From: Cytophagaceae bacterium
GTDB taxonomy: Bacteria; Bacteroidota; Bacteroidia; Flavobacteriales; Flavobacteriaceae
Reading direction: 5' to 3'
Length of the DNA: 64,000 nucleotides
Assembly: GCA_002710685.1 (NCBI GenBank)
Contig: PALD01000079.1
Coordinates: 46,795 to 110,794 of the forward strand
The notes under the pieces were generated by a model. The model was not told the origin of the DNA. It did not search any database and saw only the letters and a list, made by a program, of their open reading frames with translations. The translations under genes were made by a program, and so were the position numbers. How positions within the stretch are numbered: the stretch's first letter is position 1; the number at the start of each line of letters is the position of its first letter. This document shows, one piece after another, positions 36,913-46,011 of the stretch.

Positions 36913-37818
36913 TTAGAAATAACCTTCTTTTTTGCGATCTTCCATCGATGTTTCAGAGCGTTTATCGTCTGATCGATTACCCCTTTCTGTTTGTCTAGCA
37001 ATGGCCACTTCCTCTAAAATAAGCTCAAGTGTATCTGCCTCAGATTCGTCTCCTCCTGTTATTGTAATATCCCCTAAGGTCCTAAAGCGTATTTTTTTTG
37101 TTACTACTTCTTCTTTAGGTCTAAGCGTTATAAAATTAGAATATGGTATCCAGGTATCCTGTCTACGAATTACCTGACGCTCATGGGCAAAATAGAGTGA
37201 AGGAATGGCAATGTTATTTGCCGTTAAGTATTGCCATACATCAAGTTCAGTCCAGTTACTAATTGGAAAAACACGGAAATTCTCGCCCATGTTTAATTTT
37301 CCATTTAATATATTCCAGAGTTCCGGTCTTTGGTTCTTGGGGTTCCATTGACCAAAATCATCCCTATGCGAGAAGAAACGCTCTTTGGCCCGTGCTTTTT
37401 CTTCATCACGACGGCCTCCACCTATACAGGCATCAAATTGATTTTCCTCGATTGCTTCAAGTAGGGTAGTGGTCTGTAATTTGTTCCTATTGGCATCTTG
37501 CCCGGTTTCTTCTTTTACAGATCCCTTATCAATAGATCCCTGTACTGATCCCACTACCAATTTCACACCCAGTTCCTCCATCAATTGATCTCTAAAAGCA
37601 ATAGTTTCAGGGAAGTTGTGCCCCGTATCCACATGTAGGAACGTAAAGGGAATCTTGGCGGGATAAAATGCTTTTTTTGCTAACTGGGTCACCAGGATTG
37701 AATCTTTACCCCCCGAAAATAAAATAGCTGGATTTTGAAATTGTGCTGCGGTCTCCCTCAGGATATAGATTGCTTCCGCTTCCAGCTCTTGTAGATGTGA
37801 TAGTGCGTACTGTCTCAT
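36913..37818 (-). CDS. cysD: Sulfate adenylyltransferase subunit 2
   Basis: This 301-residue ATP-pyrophosphatase-type catalytic subunit makes APS from ATP and sulfate. PAILFSGGKDSILVTQL (the PP-loop SGGKDS), FLHVDTGHNFPET, GGGRRDEEKARAKERFFS and FPISNWTELDVWQYL are diagnostic. I place the start at the ATG at 37818 (MRQYALSHL), which overlaps the cysC stop as ATGA and gives the usual CysD length; a longer frame to 37869 would enter cysC and add residues not seen in the family. Confidence 0.96.
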   Translation of the reverse strand: MRQYALSHLQELEAEAIYILRETAAQFQNPAILFSGGKDSILVTQLAKKAFYPAKIPFTFLHVDTGHNFPETIAFRDQLMEELGVKLVVGSVQGSIDKGSVKEETGQDANRNKLQTTTLLEAIEENQFDACIGGGRRDEEKARAKERFFSHRDDFGQWNPKNQRPELWNILNGKLNMGENFRVFPISNWTELDVWQYLTANNIAIPSLYFAHERQVIRRQDTWIPYSNFITLRPKEEVVTKKIRFRTLGDITITGGDESEADTLELILEEVAIARQTERGNRSDDKRSETSMEDRKKEGYF

Positions 37819-38411
37819 TGTTTGATACTTAGTTTGTCTTGAATGTTTTCCCAAACCAGTTGGACACATTCTTCTATTGATAATTGGTGTGTTTTAACGT
37901 CGATGTCAGGATGTTTAGGTTCTTCAAAAGGGGAGGATATTCCCGTAAAATTTGGTATTTCTCCTTTTCTCGCTTTTGCATATAAACCTTTTACATCCCT
38001 TTGCTCGCAAACTTCCAAGGGGCAGTTTACAAAGATTTCTATATAATCATCCCCCAGTATTTCTTTGGCAACAGCCCTATCTTTTTCTAAAGGTGTGATA
38101 AAGGCGGTCAGTATGATTTTACCTGAATCGGTAAAGAGTTTTGCGATTTCCGAAATCCTTCTAATATTTTCAGACCGGGACGCTGATGAGAAATCCAGAT
38201 CTTTATTGATGCCCATCCTGATGTTGTCTCCATCCAAAATGTAGGTCTGAAAGCCTTTTTGAAAGAGAAAGGATTCCACGGCATCACACAAGGTGGATTT
38301 GCCACTTCCCGAAAGGCCAATGAACCAAAGTACTTTTGATTTATGCCCTATTTGTTGCTCCCGTTCTTTGCGGCTGATTTTATAATCTTGTTTATACAGG
38401 TTGGTGCCCAT
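37815..38411 (-). CDS. cysC: Adenylylsulfate (APS) kinase
   Basis: This 198-residue kinase phosphorylates APS to PAPS, the sulfate donor of the four sulfotransferases. The Walker A motif WFIGLSGSGKSTLCDAVES (about 29-47), DGDNIRMGINKDLDFS, and FVNCPLEVCEQRDVKGLY...GEIPNFTGISSPFE are the family signatures. It is in the same operon as cysD and cysN and the SLC13 permease (4 bp away), giving a complete uptake-to-PAPS path. Confidence 0.96.
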   Translation of the reverse strand: MGTNLYKQDYKISRKEREQQIGHKSKVLWFIGLSGSGKSTLCDAVESFLFQKGFQTYILDGDNIRMGINKDLDFSSASRSENIRRISEIAKLFTDSGKIILTAFITPLEKDRAVAKEILGDDYIEIFVNCPLEVCEQRDVKGLYAKARKGEIPNFTGISSPFEEPKHPDIDVKTHQLSIEECVQLVWENIQDKLSIKQ

Positions 38412-38415
38412 TTTT

Positions 38416-40185
38416 CTAGTAGGTGTATATTAAATAGCTCCAAACCACAAAAATATATATTATGGATAAAGGGAAGCCTATTTTCATGAAATCTTTGAAT
38501 TTATAATCTCCAGGCGCCATGACGAGCAAATTTGTTTGATAACCTATGGGGGTCATAAAGGCGGCCGAAGCAGCAAAGGCAATGGCAAGGAACAGGGCCT
38601 CAGCATCAATGGCCATGCTGGTGCTAATGGAGAATGCCAGGGGAAAGGCGATGGATACTGCCGCCACATTCGTGATGAAAGACGTTAGGATAAACGTAAA
38701 AAACATCAAGCTTAAAATCACCACGCTCGTGCCATATGGCTCAAGGACCGCAAAAAGGTTGCCCGAAATAAAATCAGCCAATCCAGAGGACATAAAAACT
38801 TCCCCGATGATTATGGAACCCACCAGAATCGCAAAGAGATTTAGGTTTAGTTCCCGCTGCAGGCTTTGCAAATTTGTATATCCTATGAATATCAAAAGGA
38901 TAAGTGCAAAACCCAAGGCCATAAAAAGATCAATAAACCCTAATGTCAAACAGCTCAGGATTGCACCTATGCCTATGCCCAAAATGGTTTTTGTTTTCTT
39001 GGGTTTGCTTTCGCGAAAATTATTGGAGAGTAGGTAAAAATCTGTTTTCATGTTATCTGGAAGTTTATCATGGGGCACGACAATCAACAAGTCCCCGCTT
39101 CGCAAGGTTATTTCCCCTATTCTTCCACTGAGTTCTTCGTTATAGCGATGCACGGCCAATACCGTGGCACCATACGTCTGCCTGAAATTTGTTTCCTTGA
39201 TTTTTTTTCCATCCAAATGGGAATTGGTGGGGATGGATAATTCCACAAATTCCAATTTATTATCATTTTTTAATCGCTTGTTTGAGATGAGTTCCAGTTT
39301 GTTTTCATTGGTATTCAATGTCATGACATCTTCAATGCTCCCCGAAAAAATCAATCTGTCATTTTCTTCAAGAATCATGTTTCTGGAACCTGCTACATTA
39401 AAAATATCCTTGCCCCTGACCAATTCCAATAGGGAAACCCCCTTAAATTCCTTTATCCTACTCTGGCTTATGGATTTGCCATCAAGGATGGAACCCTTGC
39501 CAATCTTGGCTTCAATAAAGTATTTGCGTGTTTTTGTAAAGTCCTTTTTGTTGATTTTAGCTCGTGCAGGTAATAAATACTTGCCAAAAAGAGCTATGAA
39601 AATCACACCTACGACGGTCACTAAAAGGCCTGGTATCAAAAAGTCAAAAAATGAAAACCCTTCCAGATTACTGTTTTCAATCAACCCATTGAGAACTAGG
39701 TTAGTTGATGTGCCTATGATGGTGATCATACCCCCAAGAATGGCAAAATAGGAAAGAGGAATCAAAAATTTTGAGGGAGAGATTTTAAAACCCTGTGCTT
39801 TGTTGATGACATAAGGAATCAATAAAATAACGATAGGGGTATTGTTAAAAACGGAAGATACGATAGCGACCAAAAGCCCAAAAACCAACAGGAATACCAC
39901 AGGGTTTTGAATCTTACCAATGATTTTATCTATCAGGCTGCTGATATCCACATACTTATTAATGATGTTTGATATGGAGATAACCATAAATATAATCAGT
40001 ATGCTTTTATTAGTAGCTGCGTTCAGGATATTGTCAATACTGGTAAAACCTAAAAGTAGAAATAAGATAACCCCTATTACAAAAACAAGTTGAGGTTTGA
40101 ATTTTGAACGGATCAGTTCAAAAATAAGTAGTCCCAGAATTCCTCCAGTAATTAAAAGTTGGTATTGCTGCAAGAAGTCTTTCAA
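38416..40185 (-). CDS. SLC13/DASS-family permease with RCK_C (TrkA-C) domains, probable sulfate importer
   Basis: This 589-residue inner-membrane protein has two halves of about five or six hydrophobic helices (about 1-200 and 400-589) separated by two TrkA-C/RCK_C domains (about 215-375; KGSILDGKSISQSRIKEF and NSHLDGKKIKETNFRQTYG). The helical hairpin motifs SSVFNNTPIVILLIPYV and TSFITNVAAVSIAFPLA, each with the SNT/TN-type signature, are typical of DASS transporters. Its place next to cysC, cysD and cysN makes sulfate the probable substrate. Confidence 0.88.
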   Translation of the reverse strand: MKDFLQQYQLLITGGILGLLIFELIRSKFKPQLVFVIGVILFLLLGFTSIDNILNAATNKSILIIFMVISISNIINKYVDISSLIDKIIGKIQNPVVFLLVFGLLVAIVSSVFNNTPIVILLIPYVINKAQGFKISPSKFLIPLSYFAILGGMITIIGTSTNLVLNGLIENSNLEGFSFFDFLIPGLLVTVVGVIFIALFGKYLLPARAKINKKDFTKTRKYFIEAKIGKGSILDGKSISQSRIKEFKGVSLLELVRGKDIFNVAGSRNMILEENDRLIFSGSIEDVMTLNTNENKLELISNKRLKNDNKLEFVELSIPTNSHLDGKKIKETNFRQTYGATVLAVHRYNEELSGRIGEITLRSGDLLIVVPHDKLPDNMKTDFYLLSNNFRESKPKKTKTILGIGIGAILSCLTLGFIDLFMALGFALILLIFIGYTNLQSLQRELNLNLFAILVGSIIIGEVFMSSGLADFISGNLFAVLEPYGTSVVILSLMFFTFILTSFITNVAAVSIAFPLAFSISTSMAIDAEALFLAIAFAASAAFMTPIGYQTNLLVMAPGDYKFKDFMKIGFPLSIIYIFVVWSYLIYTY

Positions 40186-40200
40186 TCTTCGGTATTGGAT

Positions 40201-41355
40201 TTAACTTTGTAAATAGAATTGATAAGCACCTTGAACACCCTCTGTTAATTTTATAGAATAGGTCCACCCTAATCCATTTAACTTCCTCACATCCGTTAAT
40301 TTTTTCATGGTGCCGTCAGGCTTGTCTACATTGAAGTATAGTTCGCCCTTAAATCCAATTTCACTCTTAATTAGTTGAGCTAAATCCTTGATGGATATAT
40401 CCTCACCGGTACCTATGTTGATGTGGGTATTGCGAATCTCACGCTCTCCTTTCGAATGGGAGGATTTAGATTCTGAATCAAGTTCAGAATGACGTTGTTC
40501 AACAATTTCGTTGAAGTCGCGATTCTCCATAATGAAGACACAGGCGTCAGCCATATCTTCACTCCAGAGAAATTCACGCATAGGTTTGCCTGAACCCCAG
40601 ATTTCTACTTTTACTTGCGCCCCCTCTAAGCCTCCCCCAGAGGGAGAGGTAACCTGTACTCCGTACTTATTGAGGATTTCCAGTATTTCCTCTTCTGTTG
40701 CTTTGCCAGAAACACCTTCAATAGGAAGTTTATCAAGGTCGGTTCTTACCGTCTCCCAATCGTTATTTTCTAAGGCTTTTCCTAAGTGGATCTTTCTAAT
40801 GAGCGCCGGAAGTACATGGGATTTTTCCAGGTCAAAATTATCATTTGGGCCATACAGATTGGTAGGCATTACCGAAATGAAATTTGTGCCGTATTGTAAA
40901 TTATAGCTTTCGCACAATTTTATACCGGCAATTTTGGCAATGGCGTAGGGCTCATTCGTATATTCCAACGTGTCCGTGAGCAGGTATTCTTCCTTCATCG
41001 GTTGCGGACAATTCTTGGGGTATATACAGGTGCTTCCTAAGAATAATAGTTTTTTTACGCCATTCAAGTAGCTTTGATGTACCACATTGTTCTGTATCAT
41101 CAAGTTGGCATAAATAAAGTCGGCCCTATAGGTGTTATTGGCTACAATCCCTCCTACTTTGGCTGCAGCCAAAAAGACATACTCTGGTTTTTCCTGTTCA
41201 AAGAAAGTTTGAACGGCTTGTGCGTCTGTCAGGTCTAGCTCCTTGTGTGTTCTGTAAACGATATTCGTGTACCCTTTTTCTCGAAGGTTCTTAACGATGG
41301 CGCTACCTACAAGGCCACGATGACCTGCTATATATATTTTAGAATCCTTTTGCAT
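40201..41355 (-). CDS. fcl: GDP-L-fucose synthase with two repeat-derived insertions
   Basis: This 384-residue SDR converts GDP-4-keto-6-deoxymannose to GDP-L-fucose. GHRGLVGSAI (11-20) binds NADP, FLGSTCIYP (106-112) supplies the catalytic Ser, and PYAIAKIAG gives Tyr137/Lys141. The Bacteroidota form has a longer loop than E. coli Fcl, but this one also carries TSPSGGGLEGAQ (236-247) and QRHSELDSESKSSHSKGERE (287-306). Both are typical translations of dispersed intergenic repeats. Both insertions keep the frame and lie on either side of the conserved WGSGKPMREFLWSEDMADA. It is 37 bp downstream of gmd. Enzyme activity is probable, since catalytic residues and the C-terminus are intact. Confidence 0.95.
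   Translation of the reverse strand: MQKDSKIYIAGHRGLVGSAIVKNLREKGYTNIVYRTHKELDLTDAQAVQTFFEQEKPEYVFLAAAKVGGIVANNTYRADFIYANLMIQNNVVHQSYLNGVKKLLFLGSTCIYPKNCPQPMKEEYLLTDTLEYTNEPYAIAKIAGIKLCESYNLQYGTNFISVMPTNLYGPNDNFDLEKSHVLPALIRKIHLGKALENNDWETVRTDLDKLPIEGVSGKATEEEILEILNKYGVQVTSPSGGGLEGAQVKVEIWGSGKPMREFLWSEDMADACVFIMENRDFNEIVEQRHSELDSESKSSHSKGEREIRNTHINIGTGEDISIKDLAQLIKSEIGFKGELYFNVDKPDGTMKKLTDVRKLNGLGWTYSIKLTEGVQGAYQFYLQS
40432..40497. repeat. In-frame dispersed repeat inside fcl (RHSELDSES type)
   Basis: The segment encodes QRHSELDSESKSSHSKGERE. At DNA level it has the palindrome TTCTGAA-CTTGA-TTCAGAA (minus strand) and CTCCT/GGGAG arms. This peptide is a familiar translation product of intergenic palindromic repeats in several bacterial groups (recalled, not searched). 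It sits between the ADACVFIMENRDFNEI block and the conserved NTHINIGTGEDI, where fucose synthases have a loop. Confidence 0.75.
40615..40650. repeat. In-frame dispersed repeat inside fcl (SPSGGGLEGA type)
   Basis: The plus strand reads CCCCCTCTAAGCCTCCCCCA then GAGGGAGAGG. On the coding strand it gives TSPSGGGLEGAQ. The C/G-rich, CTCCC/GGGAG-containing unit differs sharply from neighbouring base composition and resembles a second dispersed repeat family. It lies at the tip of the Bacteroidota-specific loop after ILNKYGVQV. Confidence 0.65.
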
Positions 41356-41392
41356 GAAAAGATTTTTGCCAAGTGCAAGCTTGGATTCTTAA

Positions 41393-42505
41393 TTATTCAA
41401 AATAATTGAAGGTATAATACCCTCCGTCTTTTAGGTATTGATCTTTTTGCATCAATTTGATGTCACTTTGCATCATATCCTTCACAAGGTCTTTCAACTC
41501 ATACTCTGGAGTCCAACCTAATTTTTCGTTTGCTTTAGTTGGGTCTCCAATAAGTAGATCAACCTCAGTAGGGCGGAAGTATTTAGGATCTACAGCAAGT
41601 ATTTCTTTGCCTATTTCAACTTGGAAATCAGGGGTAGAACAAGATTTAATATATCCCTTCTCATCAACACCTTCTCCTTTAAATTCTAGCTCGATGCCTA
41701 CTTCGGCGAAAGCCATACGCACAAAATCCCGCACGGGAGTTGTTTTTCCGGTAGCAATGACCCAATCTTCAGCCTCATCTGCCTGAAGAATCATCCACAT
41801 CATACGAACGTAATCTTTAGCATGACCCCAATCGCGTTGCGCATCAAGGTTTCCTAAATATAATTTATCCTGTAAACCAAGCGCAATTCTTGAAGTTGCT
41901 CTGGTAATTTTACGCGTCACAAAAGTTTCCCCACGAATAGGAGATTCATGGTTAAATAAAATCCCATTACATGCATACATGTCATACGCTTCACGGTAAT
42001 TCACCGTGATCCAATATGCGTACATTTTAGCAACTGCATACGGGCTACGTGGATAAAAAGGAGTAGTTTCAGACTGTGGTACTTCTTGTACCTTGCCATA
42101 TAGCTCAGAGGTGGAAGCTTGGTAAATCCTTGTTTTCTTTTCCAGACCCAAAAGTCTTACGGCATCTAAAATTCTTAATGTTCCCAGTCCGTCGGCATTA
42201 CCGGTATATTCCGGAGTTTCAAAAGAAACCTGAACATGGCTCATCGCTGCCAGGTTATAGATTTCATCCGGCTGAATTTCCTGAATCAATCGAATCAGGT
42301 TGGTGCTATCCGTCATATCCCCATAATGCAAGAAGAAATTTCTGTTTTCTACATGCGGGTCTTGATATAGATGATCGATACGGTCAGTATTGAAAAGGGA
42401 AGCCCTTCTTTTAAGGCCGTGAACCTCGTAGCCTTTTTTTAAGAGAAATTCACTGAGATAGGCGCCATCTTGGCCCGTAATTCCGGTAATAAATGCAACT
42501 TTCAT
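41393..42505 (-). CDS. gmd: GDP-mannose 4,6-dehydratase
   Basis: This 370-residue SDR makes GDP-4-keto-6-deoxymannose from GDP-mannose, the first step to GDP-L-fucose. [20 protein letters not shown] (NADP binding, 5-24), [25 protein letters not shown] and [12 protein letters not shown] (Tyr-x-x-x-Lys) are the family hallmarks; [14 protein letters not shown] is also diagnostic. It is the first gene of the 28-kb minus-strand block and is divergent from wza across a 331-bp gap. Confidence 0.97.
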   Translation of the reverse strand: MKVAFITGITGQDGAYLSEFLLKKGYEVHGLKRRASLFNTDRIDHLYQDPHVENRNFFLHYGDMTDSTNLIRLIQEIQPDEIYNLAAMSHVQVSFETPEYTGNADGLGTLRILDAVRLLGLEKKTRIYQASTSELYGKVQEVPQSETTPFYPRSPYAVAKMYAYWITVNYREAYDMYACNGILFNHESPIRGETFVTRKITRATSRIALGLQDKLYLGNLDAQRDWGHAKDYVRMMWMILQADEAEDWVIATGKTTPVRDFVRMAFAEVGIELEFKGEGVDEKGYIKSCSTPDFQVEIGKEILAVDPKYFRPTEVDLLIGDPTKANEKLGWTPEYELKDLVKDMMQSDIKLMQKDQYLKDGGYYTFNYFE

Positions 42506-42836
42506 CGGTTGGTAGGAAATGTATTAAATTGATTTATTGAACTGCAATAATAGACTTTACCCTAGCAAAAAACAACTATTCTTGAGGTTTTTAAAGTGGG
42601 TTTTAAGAATGGGTCCACGAAAACGATGGAATGAAATTAATATATGATTTATTGTATTTTTTTTAGATACCATATAATATTTTAAATAATTAAATCAAAT
42701 TTTAATGTACAACCTATGCGGTCTAGTGAAGTTTAATTTTTTAGATATACTAATTGACAAACGCTAAGGGAAATTAAATTAATGATTGGGCTAGTTAGAA
42801 GATTAAATTATATTTGCCCAAATAAAAAGTTGAATT
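42506..42836. other. Divergent control region between the gmd block and wza
   Basis: This is a 331-bp, strongly AT-rich gap between two divergent polysaccharide operons. It contains the candidate wza promoter (42786-42816). I see no open frame, no JUMPstart-like element and no clear transcription-antiterminator signal. The length suggests long leaders or regulator sites, but none can be assigned by eye. Confidence 0.6.
42786..42816 (+). promoter_or_regulatory. Candidate Bacteroidota-type promoter for wza
   Basis: TATATTTG at 42809-42816 matches the TAnnTTTG -7 element of the Bacteroidota primary sigma factor, with a TTG at 42786-42788, 20 nt upstream, as the -33 element. Transcription would start only about 10-15 nt before the TTG start codon of wza at 42837, giving a very short leader. 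Confidence 0.45.
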
Positions 42837-43604
42837 TTGAGAAGTCAAACACATTTTCTGGGGTTTTTATTTTTATCCTTTTTTTTAACATTTACCTCTT
42901 GTATTTCTAAAAGAGAAGTTCTGTACCTTCAGGATTATCAACAGTTAAATGGATTAAATACTAATGATTACACTACTGTAATCAGACCCGATGATATACT
43001 TTATATAAAGGTAAGCTCCTTAAATGAAAGTGCGGCTGCACCCTATAATGCACCAACCTCAGAAAATTCTAGAGGCACGCAGAATTTTGAGGTTACCCAG
43101 GGATATCTTGTTGATAAAGAGGGTTATGTGCAACTTCCTGAGATAGGCGCAATAAAGTTGGGTGGATTGTCGAAATCCCAGGCAACTGATTTTCTTCTTG
43201 ATAAATTAAAAATAGGCCTTAAAGATCCTGTGGTTAATTTAAGAATTTTGAATTATAAAGTCACAATTTTAGGAGAAGTAAGAAGTCCTGGGACATATAC
43301 CATCAATAGTGAAAGAGTTAGTGTTTTGGATGCAATAGGCCTTGCTGGTGATTTGACCATGTACGGAAAAAGAAATGTGAAGGTTATCCGAAATACCAAT
43401 GGAGAATACGTAGTAGGCGAACTTGACCTTACCTCACATGATTTTGCAAAAAGTGATTTTTTCTACTTACAACAAAATGATGTTGTAATTGTAGATCCTA
43501 GAAATTCAAGAATTCAAAGTGCAGCAGTGGGTAGTAATGCCGGCGTTTTTATTTCGGTAACAAGTGTGTTGATTTCCCTTATTGTGCTTTTCACCAGATT
43601 ATAA
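42837..43604 (+). CDS. wza: Wza-type outer-membrane polysaccharide export lipoprotein
   Basis: This 255-residue lipoprotein has a signal peptide FLFLSFFLTFTSC (lipobox Cys at about 22), a polysaccharide-export domain (YTTVIRPDDILYIKVSS, about 45-150) and SLBB-like segments (KVTILGEVRSPGTYTINSER). A C-terminal hydrophobic segment (about 230-253) may anchor it or form the pore helix, as in Wza. Translation must begin at or after the TTG at 42837, because an in-frame stop (42831-42833) precedes it and no ATG comes before the signal peptide. wzc starts 10 nt after the stop. Confidence 0.9.
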   Translation: MRSQTHFLGFLFLSFFLTFTSCISKREVLYLQDYQQLNGLNTNDYTTVIRPDDILYIKVSSLNESAAAPYNAPTSENSRGTQNFEVTQGYLVDKEGYVQLPEIGAIKLGGLSKSQATDFLLDKLKIGLKDPVVNLRILNYKVTILGEVRSPGTYTINSERVSVLDAIGLAGDLTMYGKRNVKVIRNTNGEYVVGELDLTSHDFAKSDFFYLQQNDVVIVDPRNSRIQSAAVGSNAGVFISVTSVLISLIVLFTRL

Positions 43605-43614
43605 GATTTTGTTG

Positions 43615-46011
43615 ATGAAAGAAGAATCCAGTTTTGCAGATAATTTTGATGATATTTCACTTAAAGAACAACTTGATAGATATTTAAGGCATTGGCCTTG
43701 GTTTGTCTTATGCGTCATTTTGGCATTTTGTTGCGCCTTTCTTTATTTAAGGTACACACCATCAGTATATCAATCCCAGGCCAAGATATTAATCAAGGAT
43801 ACCAATAACAATCAACTCTCTGAGTTGGCTGCTTTTGGGGATTTAGGACTGGCGGGTGCAGGCCTGTCTAAATCAGAATTTGAGAATGAGGTGGAAATCA
43901 TTAAATCAAAAAAGCTCGCCCGTGAGGTAGTGGATGAGTTAGATTTAAATATTCAATATTTCATTGAAGGAGACGTAAGAAATGTAGAGTTGTATTTGAA
44001 TAGACCATTTGTCCTAAAATTGAATACCTCGCAATATGATATTACAAGTACCTTAAAATTTAAAGTTCATGAAAAGTCTTCTACTACTTTTGATTTGACA
44101 ATTACAAATACAGATGATAAGGAAACTGAGTATATTAATAAAAAATTTGGAGATAATATCAATTATGAGAAAGTGAATTTTTCACTTGAAAGGCAGAAGA
44201 ATAAATATAGTGAAATCGAAATTGGAGGGGAATATTTGATTGTTCTAAATCCCTTTGAGAGCGTTGTTAGAATTCTTCAAAGTTCTGTAATGGTTGCTTC
44301 AATGGGAGGCAATAGTAGTGTAGTACAGTTAAGTATTTCAACTCCCTTGATGAGTAAAGCAGAGGATATTTTAAATACTCTAATTGACAAGTATAATGAA
44401 GATTCTTCTTTCGATAGAAATCAAGTAGCACAAAATACAGCTGATTTCATCGAAAAGCGTCTTGAATTGATAACCTTTGAACTGGATAGTGTTGAAACGG
44501 ATATGGTTAGTTTTAAAGAAAGCAGGAGATTAACTGATATTGAAACCGAAGGGCAACTATTTTTACAGAGTGCCAGTGAATTTAAGACAAGAAGTTTAGA
44601 AGTAGCCACTAAAAAGGAAATTGTAAGTACCTATAGGGAATACCTGGAAAACAGTGACATTAAAACGCTTTTGCCTTCGAATCTTGGACTGGAGGGTAGT
44701 GCAGCCTCAACACTTGAAAATTATAATAATCTCGTCATTGAGAGAAACAGGTTGATGACCAGTGCACAGGAGGAAAATCCGGTAGCCATTCAATTGAAAG
44801 AGCAAATCAATCAATTGCGAAGTAATTTATTACAAAATCTAAATTCACTTAGCCAATCTATTGCAATCCAGGAAAAGGATTTATTTAAGGAAGAAAATAG
44901 ATTACAGGGAGAAATAGGGGAAATACCAACTCAGGAAAAAGGGTTAAGGGATATTAAAAGACAACAGGAGATAAAAGAGGCCTTATATTTATATTTGTTA
45001 CAAAAAAGGGAAGAGACTGCTATTTCCTTGGCGGTTACCACACCCAAGGCTAAAGTTGTTGATGCTGCTTATAGTTCTACCACACCCGTTTCCCCAAAGC
45101 CAAAAATCATTTATTTAGGTGCGCTAATTATGGGATTGCTTTTGCCCTTTTTGGTCATCTATAGTAAAGACCTTTTGGACACTAAGATTCATAATAGACT
45201 GGATATTGAGAAAATTTTACCCGACGTTCCTGTTATCGGTGAAATTCCCCAGGTTGATAAGGGAGACAAAGATACGATTAAAGCCAATGACCGTTCCGTG
45301 CTTGCAGAAGCCTTTAGGATTGTACGTACCAACCTGAGCTATCTGCTGGTCTCGGGTATGGAAGAAAGAAAGATTATCTATATCACCTCTACTATTAAGG
45401 GAGAGGGGAAAACCTTTGTAGCCTCTAACTTAGCATTAACCTTGACCAGTGCAGGAAAAAGAATATTGCTCGTGGGAGCCGATATTCGTAATCCTCAGAT
45501 TCATCGTTATGTTAATAAACCTGAAGGTAAGGGGTTGTCTGAATTTCTTTTTGATGATAAAATCTCCCATGACAGTATTATCAATGAAGTGGATATACAC
45601 CGTCAAAAGTTTGATGTTATCCTCTCCGGCCGTATACCTCCTAATCCTGCAGAGCTTCTATTGAGCAACAGGTTTAAAGATTTATTAGGAAATGTAAAAA
45701 ATGAGTATGACTACGTATTGGTGGATACGGCGCCTACCATGTTGGTAACCGATACCCTGCTTATCAGTCAGTATGCCGACTTAACCGTATATATTACAAG
45801 AGCTGAATTTACCGAGAAAAAATTACTGAATTATCCTAAGGAACTTGAGGAGACAGGAAAATTGAAAAATGTAGCCTTTTTGGTTAACGATGTAAGCCAG
45901 GCTAACTTTGGCTACGGCACAAAATATGGGTATGGCTATGGGGTGGAAAAAAAGAAATGGTATGAACAGCTCTATGCAGCTTTCCAGACCCGTTCCAAGT
46001 TTAGGGATTAA
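43615..46011 (+). CDS. wzc: Wzc-type polysaccharide co-polymerase with tyrosine autokinase domain
   Basis: This 798-residue inner-membrane protein begins with Wzz-type transmembrane segment 1 (about 31-50, WFVLCVILAFCCAFLYLRY), followed by a periplasmic domain with coiled-coil stretches, a GNVR-like region and a second membrane helix (about 497-515). The cytoplasmic BY-kinase domain has TSTIKGEGKTFVASNLALTL (Walker A, about 587-606), VGADIRNPQIHRY (A') and DYVLVDTAPTM (B). The C-terminus is Tyr-rich (FGYGTKYGYGYGV) for autophosphorylation. I use the ATG at 43615; an upstream TTG would overlap wza. The 3' end overlaps the convergent phosphatase gene by 11 nt. Confidence 0.93.
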   Translation: MKEESSFADNFDDISLKEQLDRYLRHWPWFVLCVILAFCCAFLYLRYTPSVYQSQAKILIKDTNNNQLSELAAFGDLGLAGAGLSKSEFENEVEIIKSKKLAREVVDELDLNIQYFIEGDVRNVELYLNRPFVLKLNTSQYDITSTLKFKVHEKSSTTFDLTITNTDDKETEYINKKFGDNINYEKVNFSLERQKNKYSEIEIGGEYLIVLNPFESVVRILQSSVMVASMGGNSSVVQLSISTPLMSKAEDILNTLIDKYNEDSSFDRNQVAQNTADFIEKRLELITFELDSVETDMVSFKESRRLTDIETEGQLFLQSASEFKTRSLEVATKKEIVSTYREYLENSDIKTLLPSNLGLEGSAASTLENYNNLVIERNRLMTSAQEENPVAIQLKEQINQLRSNLLQNLNSLSQSIAIQEKDLFKEENRLQGEIGEIPTQEKGLRDIKRQQEIKEALYLYLLQKREETAISLAVTTPKAKVVDAAYSSTTPVSPKPKIIYLGALIMGLLLPFLVIYSKDLLDTKIHNRLDIEKILPDVPVIGEIPQVDKGDKDTIKANDRSVLAEAFRIVRTNLSYLLVSGMEERKIIYITSTIKGEGKTFVASNLALTLTSAGKRILLVGADIRNPQIHRYVNKPEGKGLSEFLFDDKISHDSIINEVDIHRQKFDVILSGRIPPNPAELLLSNRFKDLLGNVKNEYDYVLVDTAPTMLVTDTLLISQYADLTVYITRAEFTEKKLLNYPKELEETGKLKNVAFLVNDVSQANFGYGTKYGYGYGVEKKKWYEQLYAAFQTRSKFRD

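Noticed and set aside
38546..39037. A 163-codon plus-strand open frame (and 39164-39751)
   Set aside because: Both are antisense to the SLC13 permease; hydrophobic codon content produces long antisense frames.
34816..40185. Assimilatory sulfate reduction operon
   Set aside because: PAPS/APS reductase and sulfite reductase genes are absent, while sulfotransferases and a PAP nucleotidase are present, so supply of PAPS for sulfation is the better reading.
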